The notes under the pieces are model-generated. The model did no database searches. It was not told the DNA's origin and was given only the letters and a program-made list of their open reading frames with translations. Positions 50,530 to 58,912 of a stretch of 64,000 nucleotides of DNA are shown here, piece after piece. Position 1 is the first letter of the stretch. Every line of letters starts with the position of its first letter. Source of the DNA: Legionellaceae bacterium (lineage in GTDB: Bacteria; Pseudomonadota; Gammaproteobacteria; Legionellales; Legionellaceae); assembly GCA_029210265.1 (NCBI GenBank), contig JARGNP010000001.1:329442-393441 (forward strand), read 5' to 3'. The position numbers were made by a program, and so were the translations under genes.

Positions 50530-50736
50530 TTAAATCACTTGGACATTTGTTGCAAATGCGCCTTTTTCACCTTGTTTTAGCGTGTAACTAATATGTTGCC
50601 CGACTTTTAGCTCTTTGTAGCCGGATGCTTGAACTTCAGAAAAATGGACAAAAATTTCTTGGCTATCTGTTTCTGCTTTTATAAACCCGTATCCTTTGAT
50701 TTTGTTAAATCGTATAACCGTACCTTTGTGTTGCAT
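50530..50736 (-). CDS. Cold-shock domain protein (CspA family)
   Basis: 68-residue single-strand nucleic-acid binding OB protein. RNP1 KGYGFIKAE and RNP2 EIFVHFSEV are intact. An extended -10 (TGC TATACT, 50782-50787 on the minus strand) would give a leader of about 40 nt. First gene of a run with the YheU-like gene. Confidence 0.93.
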   Translation of the reverse strand: MQHKGTVIRFNKIKGYGFIKAETDSQEIFVHFSEVQASGYKELKVGQHISYTLKQGEKGAFATNVQVI

Positions 50737-50911
50737 GATGTATTCCCACCCGACTACTTTAAGCTTTTACATAAAAAAAGAAGTATAGCATTGTACTTAA
50801 AAAATCACGCCATCTATTTAAGCCGTATTAACACTTCCTTCGAGTCAATACCCCTGTTGATAACAAATAATCACAGCAAAAAACCAAGACAAATCGGGAT
50901 TACCAAGCAGG

Positions 50912-50992
50912 TAACAGGAAACTAACAAGAAAAACCCTGATGATTTCAGGGCTTTTCTTCTGCTTATCCACAAATTCTGGGGGTAAGACTGT
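50912..50992 (-). repeat. Two-hairpin terminator-like element, copy B
   Basis: Hairpin CCCTGA/TCAGGG (50935-50951) and second hairpin CTTATCC/GGGTAAG (50963-50987). Relative to copy A the second stem shows a T-A to C-G double change and a C-G to T-G change, so pairing is kept. Lies downstream of the BspA-type LRR gene. Confidence 0.75.
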
Positions 50993-51027
50993 GTGGAAAC
51001 TGGGGTATGCTGTTAACCTTGCCATCC

Positions 51028-51645
51028 TTAGGAGATAGTACAAACCTGGCTTTTATCTTCATCTGCATTTTTTTCTTCAATAATAAAGCCCTGAGCACGA
51101 AGTATTTTATTTTGAGCCTCTTGATAACAGACATTGAACTTTGAATCAGCTGTTTCAGGTAAACTCGCAAACAACGTCATTTTGTTATGATGAGCGATGG
51201 GTTCTATGTGCTCACACCTAATCTTAGTCAAAGCATTTTCTCTAATCCCTTCTATTTGCTCATACAAAGGATGTGCTACACATATTGCTTGCATATGTTG
51301 TGGAAGTGAGTTTTTTATTCGCTCTATTTCGGCCATATTATTGCTGTATACAAAAATCTCTTTTAAATTTTTGCAGCCCATAAATACTGACTCATCGAAA
51401 TTTATATCCTCATAAATAGTGACCTGAGTTAAGCCACTGCACCGCCAAAATGCACCTTTACCAACAGATACCCCAGTAGAAATCGAAAGTTGACTTAGAT
51501 CGGTACAGCCCTCGAATGCATGCTCACCAACCGTAATCCACGCAGGAATAATAAGCTGCTTTAGGCCGGTGCAACACGAGAATGCGATCTTGCCAATCAT
51601 GACGCCATCAGGGATATTGAGATGCGTTAGGCTCATGGAACGCAC
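51028..51645 (-). CDS. BspA-type leucine-rich-repeat protein (5'-truncated)
   Basis: 205 residues from GTG 51645, which has GAGGGGG 5 bp upstream; ATG 51636 is an alternative. Contains four or five LRR_5 (BspA) units of about 23 residues: IPDGVMIGKIAFSCCTGLKQL, IPAWITVGEHAFEGCTDLSQL, VSVGKGAFWRCSGLTQV, INFDESVFMGCKNLKEI. The C-terminal 90 residues are not repeats. The same reading frame continues upstream past an ochre codon at 51691-51693 into more LRR sequence and an N-terminus, so this is probably the remaining part of a longer protein. Confidence 0.65.
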   Translation of the reverse strand: MRSMSLTHLNIPDGVMIGKIAFSCCTGLKQLIIPAWITVGEHAFEGCTDLSQLSISTGVSVGKGAFWRCSGLTQVTIYEDINFDESVFMGCKNLKEIFVYSNNMAEIERIKNSLPQHMQAICVAHPLYEQIEGIRENALTKIRCEHIEPIAHHNKMTLFASLPETADSKFNVCYQEAQNKILRAQGFIIEEKNADEDKSQVCTIS

Positions 51646-51789
51646 ACATGCCCCCTCACCTATTTTTGTTACATGCTTAGGAATAACAAGTTAGCCACGA
51701 ACAATATCGTTATTACTTACATGCTCTAAAGCATTATTTGCAGATAGCATCAGATGTACCCAATAAAATAGAGACCGCTCATCATACAT
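51646..51789 (-). pseudogene. Severed 5' part of the BspA-type LRR gene
   Basis: In the frame of the downstream LRR gene: ATG 51789 opens 32 codons (MYDERSLFYWVHLMLSANN...NNDIVRG), then TAA (51691-51693), then LVIPKHVTKIGEGACV, which is a further LRR_5 unit running straight into the annotated start. One base change would restore a 253-residue protein. No strong ribosome site before ATG 51789. Confidence 0.55.
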
Positions 51790-51890
51790 GCGGTTGATAT
51801 TTAATCAAGGTGAGTGCTATGTTATGTGCTATAAACACGCTTTATTCGCGCCACAGCATTATATTTTGACTCAAGCGCCTTCTTTAACCC

Positions 51891-51921
51891 TTAAAAACCC
51901 CGCCGCTACCCCCTGTAGCGG
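51891..51921 (-). terminator. GC-rich hairpin with T-run
   Basis: CCGCTAC/GTAGCGG stem (51903-51909, 51915-51921), followed on the minus strand by GGGG and five T. About 170 bp downstream of the NagB/PIG-L gene; may be a second terminator. Confidence 0.55.
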
Positions 51922-52037
51922 GTATATAAATACATAATGCAAACCTATTGTGTTCATATAGTATAGTCGTATGGAGCGGTTATTTTATGACAGAGACGTC
52001 TACCAGATAACTACGGATGAATATTAATTACGTTGAA

Positions 52038-52066
52038 TTAAAAGGCTGGAAGATCGACAACCAGCC
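52038..52066 (-). terminator. Terminator of the NagB/PIG-L gene
   Basis: GGCTGG/CCAGCC stem (52044-52049, 52061-52066), 11-base loop, then TTTTAATT on the minus strand, 18 bp after the stop codon. Confidence 0.75.
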
Positions 52067-52083
52067 CTTGTTAGCCTAGAGCC

Positions 52084-53988
52084 CTACAGGTTTTCTAAAG
52101 CAACCTTCTTAGTCCCTTCATAAGCCCCTCCATCATCGATATCTTTTGAACAAGCAAAAACACCGTGCGTAATAACGCCCGTTGCCTCGCGCTTTCTCTT
52201 TCCAGCATTTCTATCACGAAGAATCATATCTTTTTGGTGTATTTCTTGTTCGTTTAAATCGGAGATTAATTCACGAACCATGTTGCTTATCGACAGGGAT
52301 TTTCTATGTACTAAGTCTGTTAGATCAGTTGCCAATATTAAACCCGGCGCAGGGTTCGCGCCATGAGGATGCGTATGGTATCCAGCATTACCACGTGCTC
52401 GATTAATGGTCGTTTCAGAATAATCTCGCCCCTGACTCGCAATTTGTGACTTATAAAAATTAATCATTTTATACCATTCGGTCAGTACATGTTCATGTTC
52501 ATGTTCAACAGGAATTTTTAATTGCCGCGTCTTTGCAACATGTTGAATACCCCAAACATCCATGCCTCGTATTTTAATACGGCTCAATCGTTCATCGCTT
52601 AAACCTCTCAGCGCCTCAACTTGCTCAGCAAAAACATTAACATGTGTATCATGCTCATCAAACGGATTATGGCCATACACCATCTCCAAACTTTGCATTG
52701 CGCCAAAAAGTTCACCCAGGGTTACTCGAGCTCGTTGCAGTACACCTACACCCATATCTCCTGTGATGGCCGGCGTAGGAAACTTACACATAATCAACGG
52801 AACACCTGCGAATCGAGAGGCTTCACGCTGCTCTTGTTGTCGCATTGAGGTCAATTCTTCCGGTGTATATTTACTATATTCACCGTTTAACGTATTGTTC
52901 GTTGCGGCCCCGTTAGTAACAATCAACGTAAGCCATGGCGAAGACGCTTCGAGCATCATAGGTCCTGCCATGATCTCTGCATCATCTGGATGAGCCCCAA
53001 CCGAAATACGTACAGCTGCCTCAAGACAGGCTGCAAGATCGGTTAAATGCGCCTGATTGGTAAAATCAAATGCATCATTAATATCCATGGTTTTAGGATT
53101 ATAAAAATCAAATTGCGGGGGCAATAAGATGTCATGCGCTCCCCCTCGAATCTGTAAAGTAATGGTATGTGATTGATTGGTTTTAATAACCGTCTTTATT
53201 TGATCTGCATCTAGATCCGTATACGCCGTTAACCCACCATGATTAAATAAGGCTAATGCATCTAAATCAACGCATATCATCGTATTGGGATGCAGATGCA
53301 ACGCGCGTGCGGGTAATTCTTCGACGGTACCTGGCTCAAAGAGTTCTTGTACCGCTTGCGCTTTTCCATGACCGTTAGCTAAGCAAATAATTTTTTTTGC
53401 TTCTAAAATAGGACCAATACCTCGCGTATGAGCAGTCAACGGTATGGTTTCGGTCTGATGGGTTATTTTATTGATTTGATTGAAAAACTTACCATTATCG
53501 TCTCGCGTTTCTTGACTTAGCTCGGTCTCTCGCGTCAGCGAGCAGGCACTTGAGCCCACTTCGTTAAAACCTATATGGCCTGTGCGTCCAATCCCCAAAA
53601 GCTGTATATCAACACCGCCTTTGGATTTTATTAACGCTTCATAAGCATCATGGTCAAAATCAAATGCACTGCTCACTAAAAATATCTTCGCGGAATCAGC
53701 ATTTATTTTAGTTAAAAATAGATCGTGTAATTGCTTATCATAATTATTTCTATCATCTGGATCTAACCCAACATAGTTGTCTAGATTAAAAAATATCACA
53801 TGACTAAAATCGAGTAATTCTTCTTGATGCATGCGTATCAATTCAGCATAGACAGGTTCCATCGTTGAGCCTGTCGCAAGCCCTAAAACAAATGATTCGC
53901 CTCGTTCTGCCTTGTTTTTAATGGCCTCAGAAATTTCTTGTGCTGCTAGAATAGCAATAGCTGGATGATTGTTTAAAACGGTTAACAT
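52084..53988 (-). CDS. NagB-like deaminase fused to a PIG-L deacetylase domain
   Basis: 634 residues from ATG 53988 (AAGGAG upstream; a TTG at 54009 overlaps that site). Residues 1-250: glucosamine-6-phosphate deaminase fold with LGLATGSTMEPVY, NLDNYVGL (Asp70 kept, the usual next Glu is Asn) and GIGRTGHIGFNE (His138 and Glu143 kept, catalytic Asp replaced by Thr136). Residues about 325-600: PIG-L/LmbE deacetylase with AHPDD (332-336) and a later HDTHV metal ligand. Likely removes the N-acetyl group and then deaminates an amino sugar. Fusions like this are better known from Bacteroidetes, where I recall the same GRTGH variant, so transfer is possible. Confidence 0.85.
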   Translation of the reverse strand: MLTVLNNHPAIAILAAQEISEAIKNKAERGESFVLGLATGSTMEPVYAELIRMHQEELLDFSHVIFFNLDNYVGLDPDDRNNYDKQLHDLFLTKINADSAKIFLVSSAFDFDHDAYEALIKSKGGVDIQLLGIGRTGHIGFNEVGSSACSLTRETELSQETRDDNGKFFNQINKITHQTETIPLTAHTRGIGPILEAKKIICLANGHGKAQAVQELFEPGTVEELPARALHLHPNTMICVDLDALALFNHGGLTAYTDLDADQIKTVIKTNQSHTITLQIRGGAHDILLPPQFDFYNPKTMDINDAFDFTNQAHLTDLAACLEAAVRISVGAHPDDAEIMAGPMMLEASSPWLTLIVTNGAATNNTLNGEYSKYTPEELTSMRQQEQREASRFAGVPLIMCKFPTPAITGDMGVGVLQRARVTLGELFGAMQSLEMVYGHNPFDEHDTHVNVFAEQVEALRGLSDERLSRIKIRGMDVWGIQHVAKTRQLKIPVEHEHEHVLTEWYKMINFYKSQIASQGRDYSETTINRARGNAGYHTHPHGANPAPGLILATDLTDLVHRKSLSISNMVRELISDLNEQEIHQKDMILRDRNAGKRKREATGVITHGVFACSKDIDDGGAYEGTKKVALENL

Positions 53989-54058
53989 TAAAACTACGCT
54001 CCTTGTCAATTTAATCCGTTCAAGCTTAACACTAGCCTTTGTTAAATTGCACGTCGCT

Positions 54059-54532
54059 CTAAAGATTTAATCTAGGCTTATGATCTTTATCCACTGCGAC
54101 AGGAGACACGTTCGCACTCAGCATGACACGCGTACCATACACATCCGTTTGATTTTTAATCGTGAGCTTAAAACGCTGCTCTTCGTCTTCGTTCATCGAT
54201 AAACATATACCAAATTTATCTTCTCCTTCACCAAAGTACACCGGTGACTGTACAAATCGAGTATGACTCGCGTCATAAGCAAACCTAAATTCTTGTGTAC
54301 TGCACTTACGATAATAAAGACAAACTTCCAAATCAACTCGTTCAGGCGTATCGGTGCATGCATTCTCTGAATTGGTATTATGACGAAGGCTAAAACGAGT
54401 ATATTCTCTTGTTAACGTTTTAACCGGCCCTTTCCATTCAACATCAATATATATTGTTTTATGACCAATTCGTCGGCTATGAAACATTGAGCACGTACTC
54501 ACGGAAGAATGATTTGAACCATGCGCTTCCAT
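54059..54532 (-). CDS. Orphan protein of unknown function
   Basis: 157 residues; ATG 54532 has AAGGA 5 bp upstream. No signal peptide, no membrane segment, six cysteines, and alternating beta-strand-like segments (TIYIDVEWKGPVKTLT, DLEVCLYYRKCSTQEFRFAYD, QRFKLTIKNQTDVYGTRVMLSANV), suggesting a beta-sandwich. No family recognised. Stands between the SLC13 transporter gene and the NagB fusion, all on the minus strand. Confidence 0.6.
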   Translation of the reverse strand: MEAHGSNHSSVSTCSMFHSRRIGHKTIYIDVEWKGPVKTLTREYTRFSLRHNTNSENACTDTPERVDLEVCLYYRKCSTQEFRFAYDASHTRFVQSPVYFGEGEDKFGICLSMNEDEEQRFKLTIKNQTDVYGTRVMLSANVSPVAVDKDHKPRLNL

Positions 54533-54568
54533 CCAGATCCTTTTTAATTTTATTTAAAAATAATATAT

Positions 54569-56329
54569 TCACCAAATCCAATAGATAAGTGGCGTGGCAA
54601 CAAATAAGATTATCAGCTCAAGCGGCAAACCGATGCGTCCGTAATCAAAAAAATTATACTTTCCTGGGCCCATCACAAGCAAATTATTTTGATGCCCGAT
54701 GGGTGTTAAAAAAGCACACGAAGCCCCTATGGCTACAGCCATAAGCAGTGCGTCAACAGACATATTCATGACTTGCCCAAGGCTAATTGCAATAGGTGCC
54801 ATGACAATAGCTGTTGCGGCATTGTTGATGAAATCCGATAAGATCATGGTGATGAGCATTAATAGCCCAATGATCAATGGTGTAGGAAGCTGATGAGAAA
54901 GCCCTAGGATAAAATCTGTAATAAGCAATGCTCCACCGGTTTGCGTGAATGCATTTCCTATCGGTATCATCGCCGCTAGGAAAATAATCATAGGCCAATC
55001 AAACCGTTCTTGAATATTTCTAACGACGCTACTGTCAAAAATCATCATTAAAATAGCAGCCGCAGTAAATCCAATTTCAACAGGCAAAACCGAGCATGTC
55101 ACGAGCAAGATCATCAGCGCAAAAATCATTAATGGAAAAAAGGCCGTGATTCCTGCTCTCACTTGTGTGGTGGTGTGCTTTAATGGAATCAAGCCCAGCC
55201 TGTCCAATTTATCTATAATGCTTGGATTTTTATATTGTATAACAACCAAATCACCCGGTTGCAGCGCCATATTTTTGATATGTTTCACTTCTGTTTTACT
55301 TGATTTATAAATAGCAATAATTGTAAACTTATGAATCCTTTTGAAGCTTTCGCAATCAAAAACCTTGCCTTTTATGTTGGACTGAGCCGGAATAACAGCT
55401 TCAATTAAATACTCTCGATGCAGACGTGTTTTACCTCTTTTTCTAATAGAATTAACGACCGTGACCTCACGATTGTCAAATAGATTCTGTAATTCATCAA
55501 TCGTTGCTTCAATAATTAAGTGATCCCCTGATTTAATTTCTAATTCAGCAGACAACTTAACTTTTCTATTTTTTCTCACCACACCTTTTATCTCAATAAA
55601 TTGATCAAAATTATTCTTGATGTATTTAAGTGATGTTCCAATCCATTTTGACTTTGAATGTATAAGTATTTCACACGCATAAGCTATTTTAGCGGTCTTA
55701 CTTTTATTCTTTTGCCGTGGTAAAAATCGCCACCCGATGAGGCCAATAAATATCACACCGATAAGAGCTATAGGTAAACCTACACAACTAAAGTCAAACA
55801 TACCAAAAGGCTTATCTAATGCTTGAGCACGAAAATTCGCTACGATTAAATTCGATGGTGTTCCTATTAATGTAATCATCCCGCCAAGCGCTGATGCCAT
55901 GGCTATAGGCATTAAAATATAAGAAGGCGAACGATTGTTTTTTAATGCTGTTGCGATACTAACCGGCATCATCAGACCAAGCGCTCCAATATTATTCATA
56001 AATGAAGAAAGAAATGCTGTCACTAAACTAAAAGAAAAAACATGTAATCCTCGAGATCGTGTAAAAACTTCTAACTTACTGATTAAAATCTCGAGTACTT
56101 TTGAGTCAGAAATAACACTTGTAATAATCATAATACTTGCGACGGTAATAACAGCGGGATTGTATATCCCTGAAAACACTTGCCCCATTGGGACGATTCC
56201 AAGCATGGTCGCAATGGCCAATGCTAATATAGCCGTAATATGAAAAGGCCATTTTCTCCATATAAAACATAACATTGTGAATAATAATATAATAATGACT
56301 GAATAAGGCCTATATTGAGTTAATATCAT
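54569..56329 (-). CDS. SLC13-family anion transporter with RCK_C domains
   Basis: 586 residues. The two membrane halves (1-200 and 395-586) show DASS-type repeats: SSFMNNIGALGLMMPV and LIGTPSNLIVANFR in the first, LSDFINNAATAIVMAPIAISLG and FLTPIGHQNNLLVMGPG in the second, which are the SNT-like sodium/substrate motifs. Between them (about 205-390) lie two TrkA-C/RCK_C domains (KLSAELEIKSGDHLIIEAT and MALQPGDLVVIQY). Members carry sulfate or dicarboxylates; which one is not visible. Confidence 0.9.
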   Translation of the reverse strand: MILTQYRPYSVIIILLFTMLCFIWRKWPFHITAILALAIATMLGIVPMGQVFSGIYNPAVITVASIMIITSVISDSKVLEILISKLEVFTRSRGLHVFSFSLVTAFLSSFMNNIGALGLMMPVSIATALKNNRSPSYILMPIAMASALGGMITLIGTPSNLIVANFRAQALDKPFGMFDFSCVGLPIALIGVIFIGLIGWRFLPRQKNKSKTAKIAYACEILIHSKSKWIGTSLKYIKNNFDQFIEIKGVVRKNRKVKLSAELEIKSGDHLIIEATIDELQNLFDNREVTVVNSIRKRGKTRLHREYLIEAVIPAQSNIKGKVFDCESFKRIHKFTIIAIYKSSKTEVKHIKNMALQPGDLVVIQYKNPSIIDKLDRLGLIPLKHTTTQVRAGITAFFPLMIFALMILLVTCSVLPVEIGFTAAAILMMIFDSSVVRNIQERFDWPMIIFLAAMIPIGNAFTQTGGALLITDFILGLSHQLPTPLIIGLLMLITMILSDFINNAATAIVMAPIAISLGQVMNMSVDALLMAVAIGASCAFLTPIGHQNNLLVMGPGKYNFFDYGRIGLPLELIILFVATPLIYWIW

Positions 56330-56533
56330 TATAATTTTATAGCTCCGTTATGAACATCATATATTTTGACACAAGTCATCCAGCTCCCTGCTTAATATAA
56401 AGTTATCACAAAAACATGCTTACCAAAACTAGAGCTTTAGCAAGATTGTCTTAAATCAAACATGGGTCAAATAAGACCATCCCGCTTATTATTTATGACG
56501 CAATGATTATTTTGTAATAGCAGAGAATTAATT

Positions 56534-56842
56534 ATGCTCGCAGATTTTGCTTATTTAATGATTATGAATCTTGTGCAATTACAGGTATTGGAAAGACATT
56601 TTCCTGGTCTCGCCTACCCTAAGTACGAAAGCCATGAGCCTGGTTTTGCAGCACCTTTTTTAACAGCTTATATTGATGCACTAACAAAACAAACATCTCA
56701 TGGACTGTCCCATGATGTCATTCAACGCATCCATCGTTTGTCAACAACTCATCTTCCAGACGCTAGACCTGGTCAATATCGCGTAACAGGTGGGATAATG
56801 GATCCAAATGAAAATCCTAAGCTTTACATAATCAGGCAGTGA
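56534..56842 (+). CDS. Small orphan protein, weakly Fic-N-terminus-like
   Basis: 102 residues from ATG 56534 (AGAG 8 bp upstream). The second half, DVIQRIHRLSTTHLPDARPGQYRVTGG, vaguely resembles the region before the Fic core (..LHxxL...PGxYR...), but there is no HPFxxGN motif here or downstream. Its end overlaps the convergent kinase-like gene by 19 bp. It may be an intact small protein or what is left of a longer one. Confidence 0.5.
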   Translation: MLADFAYLMIMNLVQLQVLERHFPGLAYPKYESHEPGFAAPFLTAYIDALTKQTSHGLSHDVIQRIHRLSTTHLPDARPGQYRVTGGIMDPNENPKLYIIRQ

Positions 56843-57630
56843 TGACTAAATTCTCCGCCATATGCAGAATCTTCGAAATAATCCAAAGCTTTTTTAGATA
56901 GTAGCTCTTGGTTAAGTGATTTTATTAATTCAAAATTTATTGCTGCATCAAAAGCCGTGTTAAAGGGAGTGACTAAAACTCTTTCTGATGAATTGGCGTG
57001 TTGCCTACATTCTTCCTCTAAATATTCCAAAGCATCAGCATCTAACGAATAAAAGGGAGATTTTCCTGTTACATAATCTTTAAATAACTCAAGGATCAAT
57101 GAAGTCTCAAGATTTCTAGTATTTCTACTATACAAAAATGAAGTATCTTCCAAATCTATAAATATTAGCTTTTGACTTAATTTTTCACGAATAATATTGT
57201 ATCCCTTAAAATCGCAATATCCTGTATGTTTAATAAGTTTAATAATTTGTATTGTTTCATCAAGAGAAAAAATGACTTTATCCCATCCACTTCTCGTATC
57301 TTCAATTTCAGGACAGATAACTATCAATGTTTCTTTTTTTAAAAGCAATGAATGTGATGAAACCCCCAAAAGATCTAAGTGTTCATTTTCTATTATATTT
57401 TTCATGCGTTCTTCATTGATGATCCTATCTATTCCAGCACGCCTAACATAATAAAAAACATCATTAAAGCGTATTGCAAATGGGCGTTTACGCACTTCAA
57501 ATGAGAACGTTTCTACAAGACCATGGCAAGGGGATCCGTATTTTTTAAAAAATTTTAAAAGCTCAAGATTGATTGACGGTTTTTGGGACTTAAATAAAGT
57601 ATTATTGACGCTTTCTTTCACTAAATTCAT
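56824..57630 (-). CDS. Kinase-like protein ending in a CaaX box, candidate effector
   Basis: 268 residues; ATG 57630 follows AGGA at 6 bp. No signal peptide. The middle has a catalytic-loop-like YCDFKGYN (138-145, compare HxDxKxxN with His replaced by Tyr) and a metal-loop-like FIDLEDTSF (157-165), the order found in eukaryotic-like and aminoglycoside kinases. The last four residues are CLIM, a perfect CaaX box, preceded by HH. Bacteria lack farnesyltransferase, but some Legionella effectors use such boxes to be prenylated in the host (established). The combination points to a translocated, membrane-targeted protein; that is inference. Confidence 0.68.
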   Translation of the reverse strand: MNLVKESVNNTLFKSQKPSINLELLKFFKKYGSPCHGLVETFSFEVRKRPFAIRFNDVFYYVRRAGIDRIINEERMKNIIENEHLDLLGVSSHSLLLKKETLIVICPEIEDTRSGWDKVIFSLDETIQIIKLIKHTGYCDFKGYNIIREKLSQKLIFIDLEDTSFLYSRNTRNLETSLILELFKDYVTGKSPFYSLDADALEYLEEECRQHANSSERVLVTPFNTAFDAAINFELIKSLNQELLSKKALDYFEDSAYGGEFSHHCLIM

Positions 57631-57839
57631 CTCTTATCCTACTTGATACTTAATTATACACAACAAAGCAATAGCGGTCAATTGTAGTGTGTGGTATTAG
57701 GTGTACGTACGAAACTCCTGTACTTGAGAATGCTTTGGTACAATATTATACAAAATCAATGAAGAAGCGTGCACTAATTGTTTTCCCACAAGCAATCCCT
57801 TATACTTTCAACTTGCACTAAAATAGAGCGACCATATCC

Positions 57840-58907
57840 ATGATAAATCTCGAAAAACTTCTCTCAGAACATCTATGGACCCTCAATGTCGTTTTGACGC
57901 TTGTATGTACGACCGCGGTTCACTTTTTTTCTTCACGCATTATGCGAAAACTGGCAGTCAAAGCAGAGCAAAAACAATTGCTTTATCCTGAAGCATTATT
58001 AAAAGCCCTGCACAAACCAATCACATTTCTGATATGGCTACTTGGAATATCGATTGCTTTGGCAATTATATTTTCAAGTAAGTCCTACCCTATACTCGTT
58101 GCTTATCTTCTTCCTGTAAAAAAATCCGGCATTATTTTTGCCATCACATGGGCTACGATTCGTTTTATTCGTAAAGTTGAAACGCTCACAATCCAAAATG
58201 CCCCAAAGCGCAATAAAGATCTTGATGAAACCATGGTGCATGCCCTAGCACTGCTGCTCATTATTACCGTTGTTGCCATTAGCGGCATGGGTATTATGCA
58301 ACTTTTTGGTCTTCCTATTTCGGGTTTATTAGCCTTTGGTGGTATTGGTGGTGCCGGTATCGCGTTTGCATCCAAAGACTTGCTCGCCAACTTTTTTGGT
58401 GGGCTTGTGGTCTATATGGACAAGCCATTTAAAGTAGGTCATTGGATTCGTTCCCCGGATAAAAATATCGAAGGCATGGTCGAACACATCGGCTGGCGTG
58501 TGACGCGTATACGTACGTTTGATAAACGACCGCTCTATGTTCCGAATAGCTTTTTCTTAAACATCAGCGTTGAGAATGCTTCGCGTATGCTCAATCGACG
58601 TATTAAAACCATGATTGGTGTGCGTTACGAAGACGCGTCTAAAATTTCGAATCTCACAGAACAGATGAAAAACATGCTGAGTGAGCATCCAGGCGTTGAT
58701 AAAAAACAACCTTTTATGGTGAGCTTGTTTGAGTTTGGGCCGTCATCACTTGATATCCAACTTGACGCGTTTACCAAAGCAACCAAACGCATTGACTATC
58801 AAATTGTACGCCAAGATATTTTAATGAAAGTCTTGGCCATTATTGAAGATAATCATGCTGAGTGCGCCTATCCTACTCAAACCCTTTTTCTTCAAAAAGA
58901 TAATTAA
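57840..58907 (+). CDS. Mechanosensitive channel, MscS family
   Basis: 355 residues. Four membrane segments, the last being the pore helix with GGIGGAGIAFASKDLLANFFGGLVVYMDKPFKVGHWI, followed by the beta domain (EGMVEHIGWRVTRIRTFDKRPLYVPNSFF) and the C-terminal alpha/beta domain. Close to the mid-size YbdG/YnaI type. Opens under membrane tension to release solutes. The next gene starts 5 bp downstream. Confidence 0.94.
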   Translation: MINLEKLLSEHLWTLNVVLTLVCTTAVHFFSSRIMRKLAVKAEQKQLLYPEALLKALHKPITFLIWLLGISIALAIIFSSKSYPILVAYLLPVKKSGIIFAITWATIRFIRKVETLTIQNAPKRNKDLDETMVHALALLLIITVVAISGMGIMQLFGLPISGLLAFGGIGGAGIAFASKDLLANFFGGLVVYMDKPFKVGHWIRSPDKNIEGMVEHIGWRVTRIRTFDKRPLYVPNSFFLNISVENASRMLNRRIKTMIGVRYEDASKISNLTEQMKNMLSEHPGVDKKQPFMVSLFEFGPSSLDIQLDAFTKATKRIDYQIVRQDILMKVLAIIEDNHAECAYPTQTLFLQKDN

Positions 58908-58912
58908 TTACG

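Noticed and set aside
50964-50972. Perfect DnaA box TTATCCACA
   Set aside because: A single copy lying inside the second hairpin of repeat copy B, where copy A has TTACCCATA. No cluster of boxes or AT-rich unwinding element, so not an origin.
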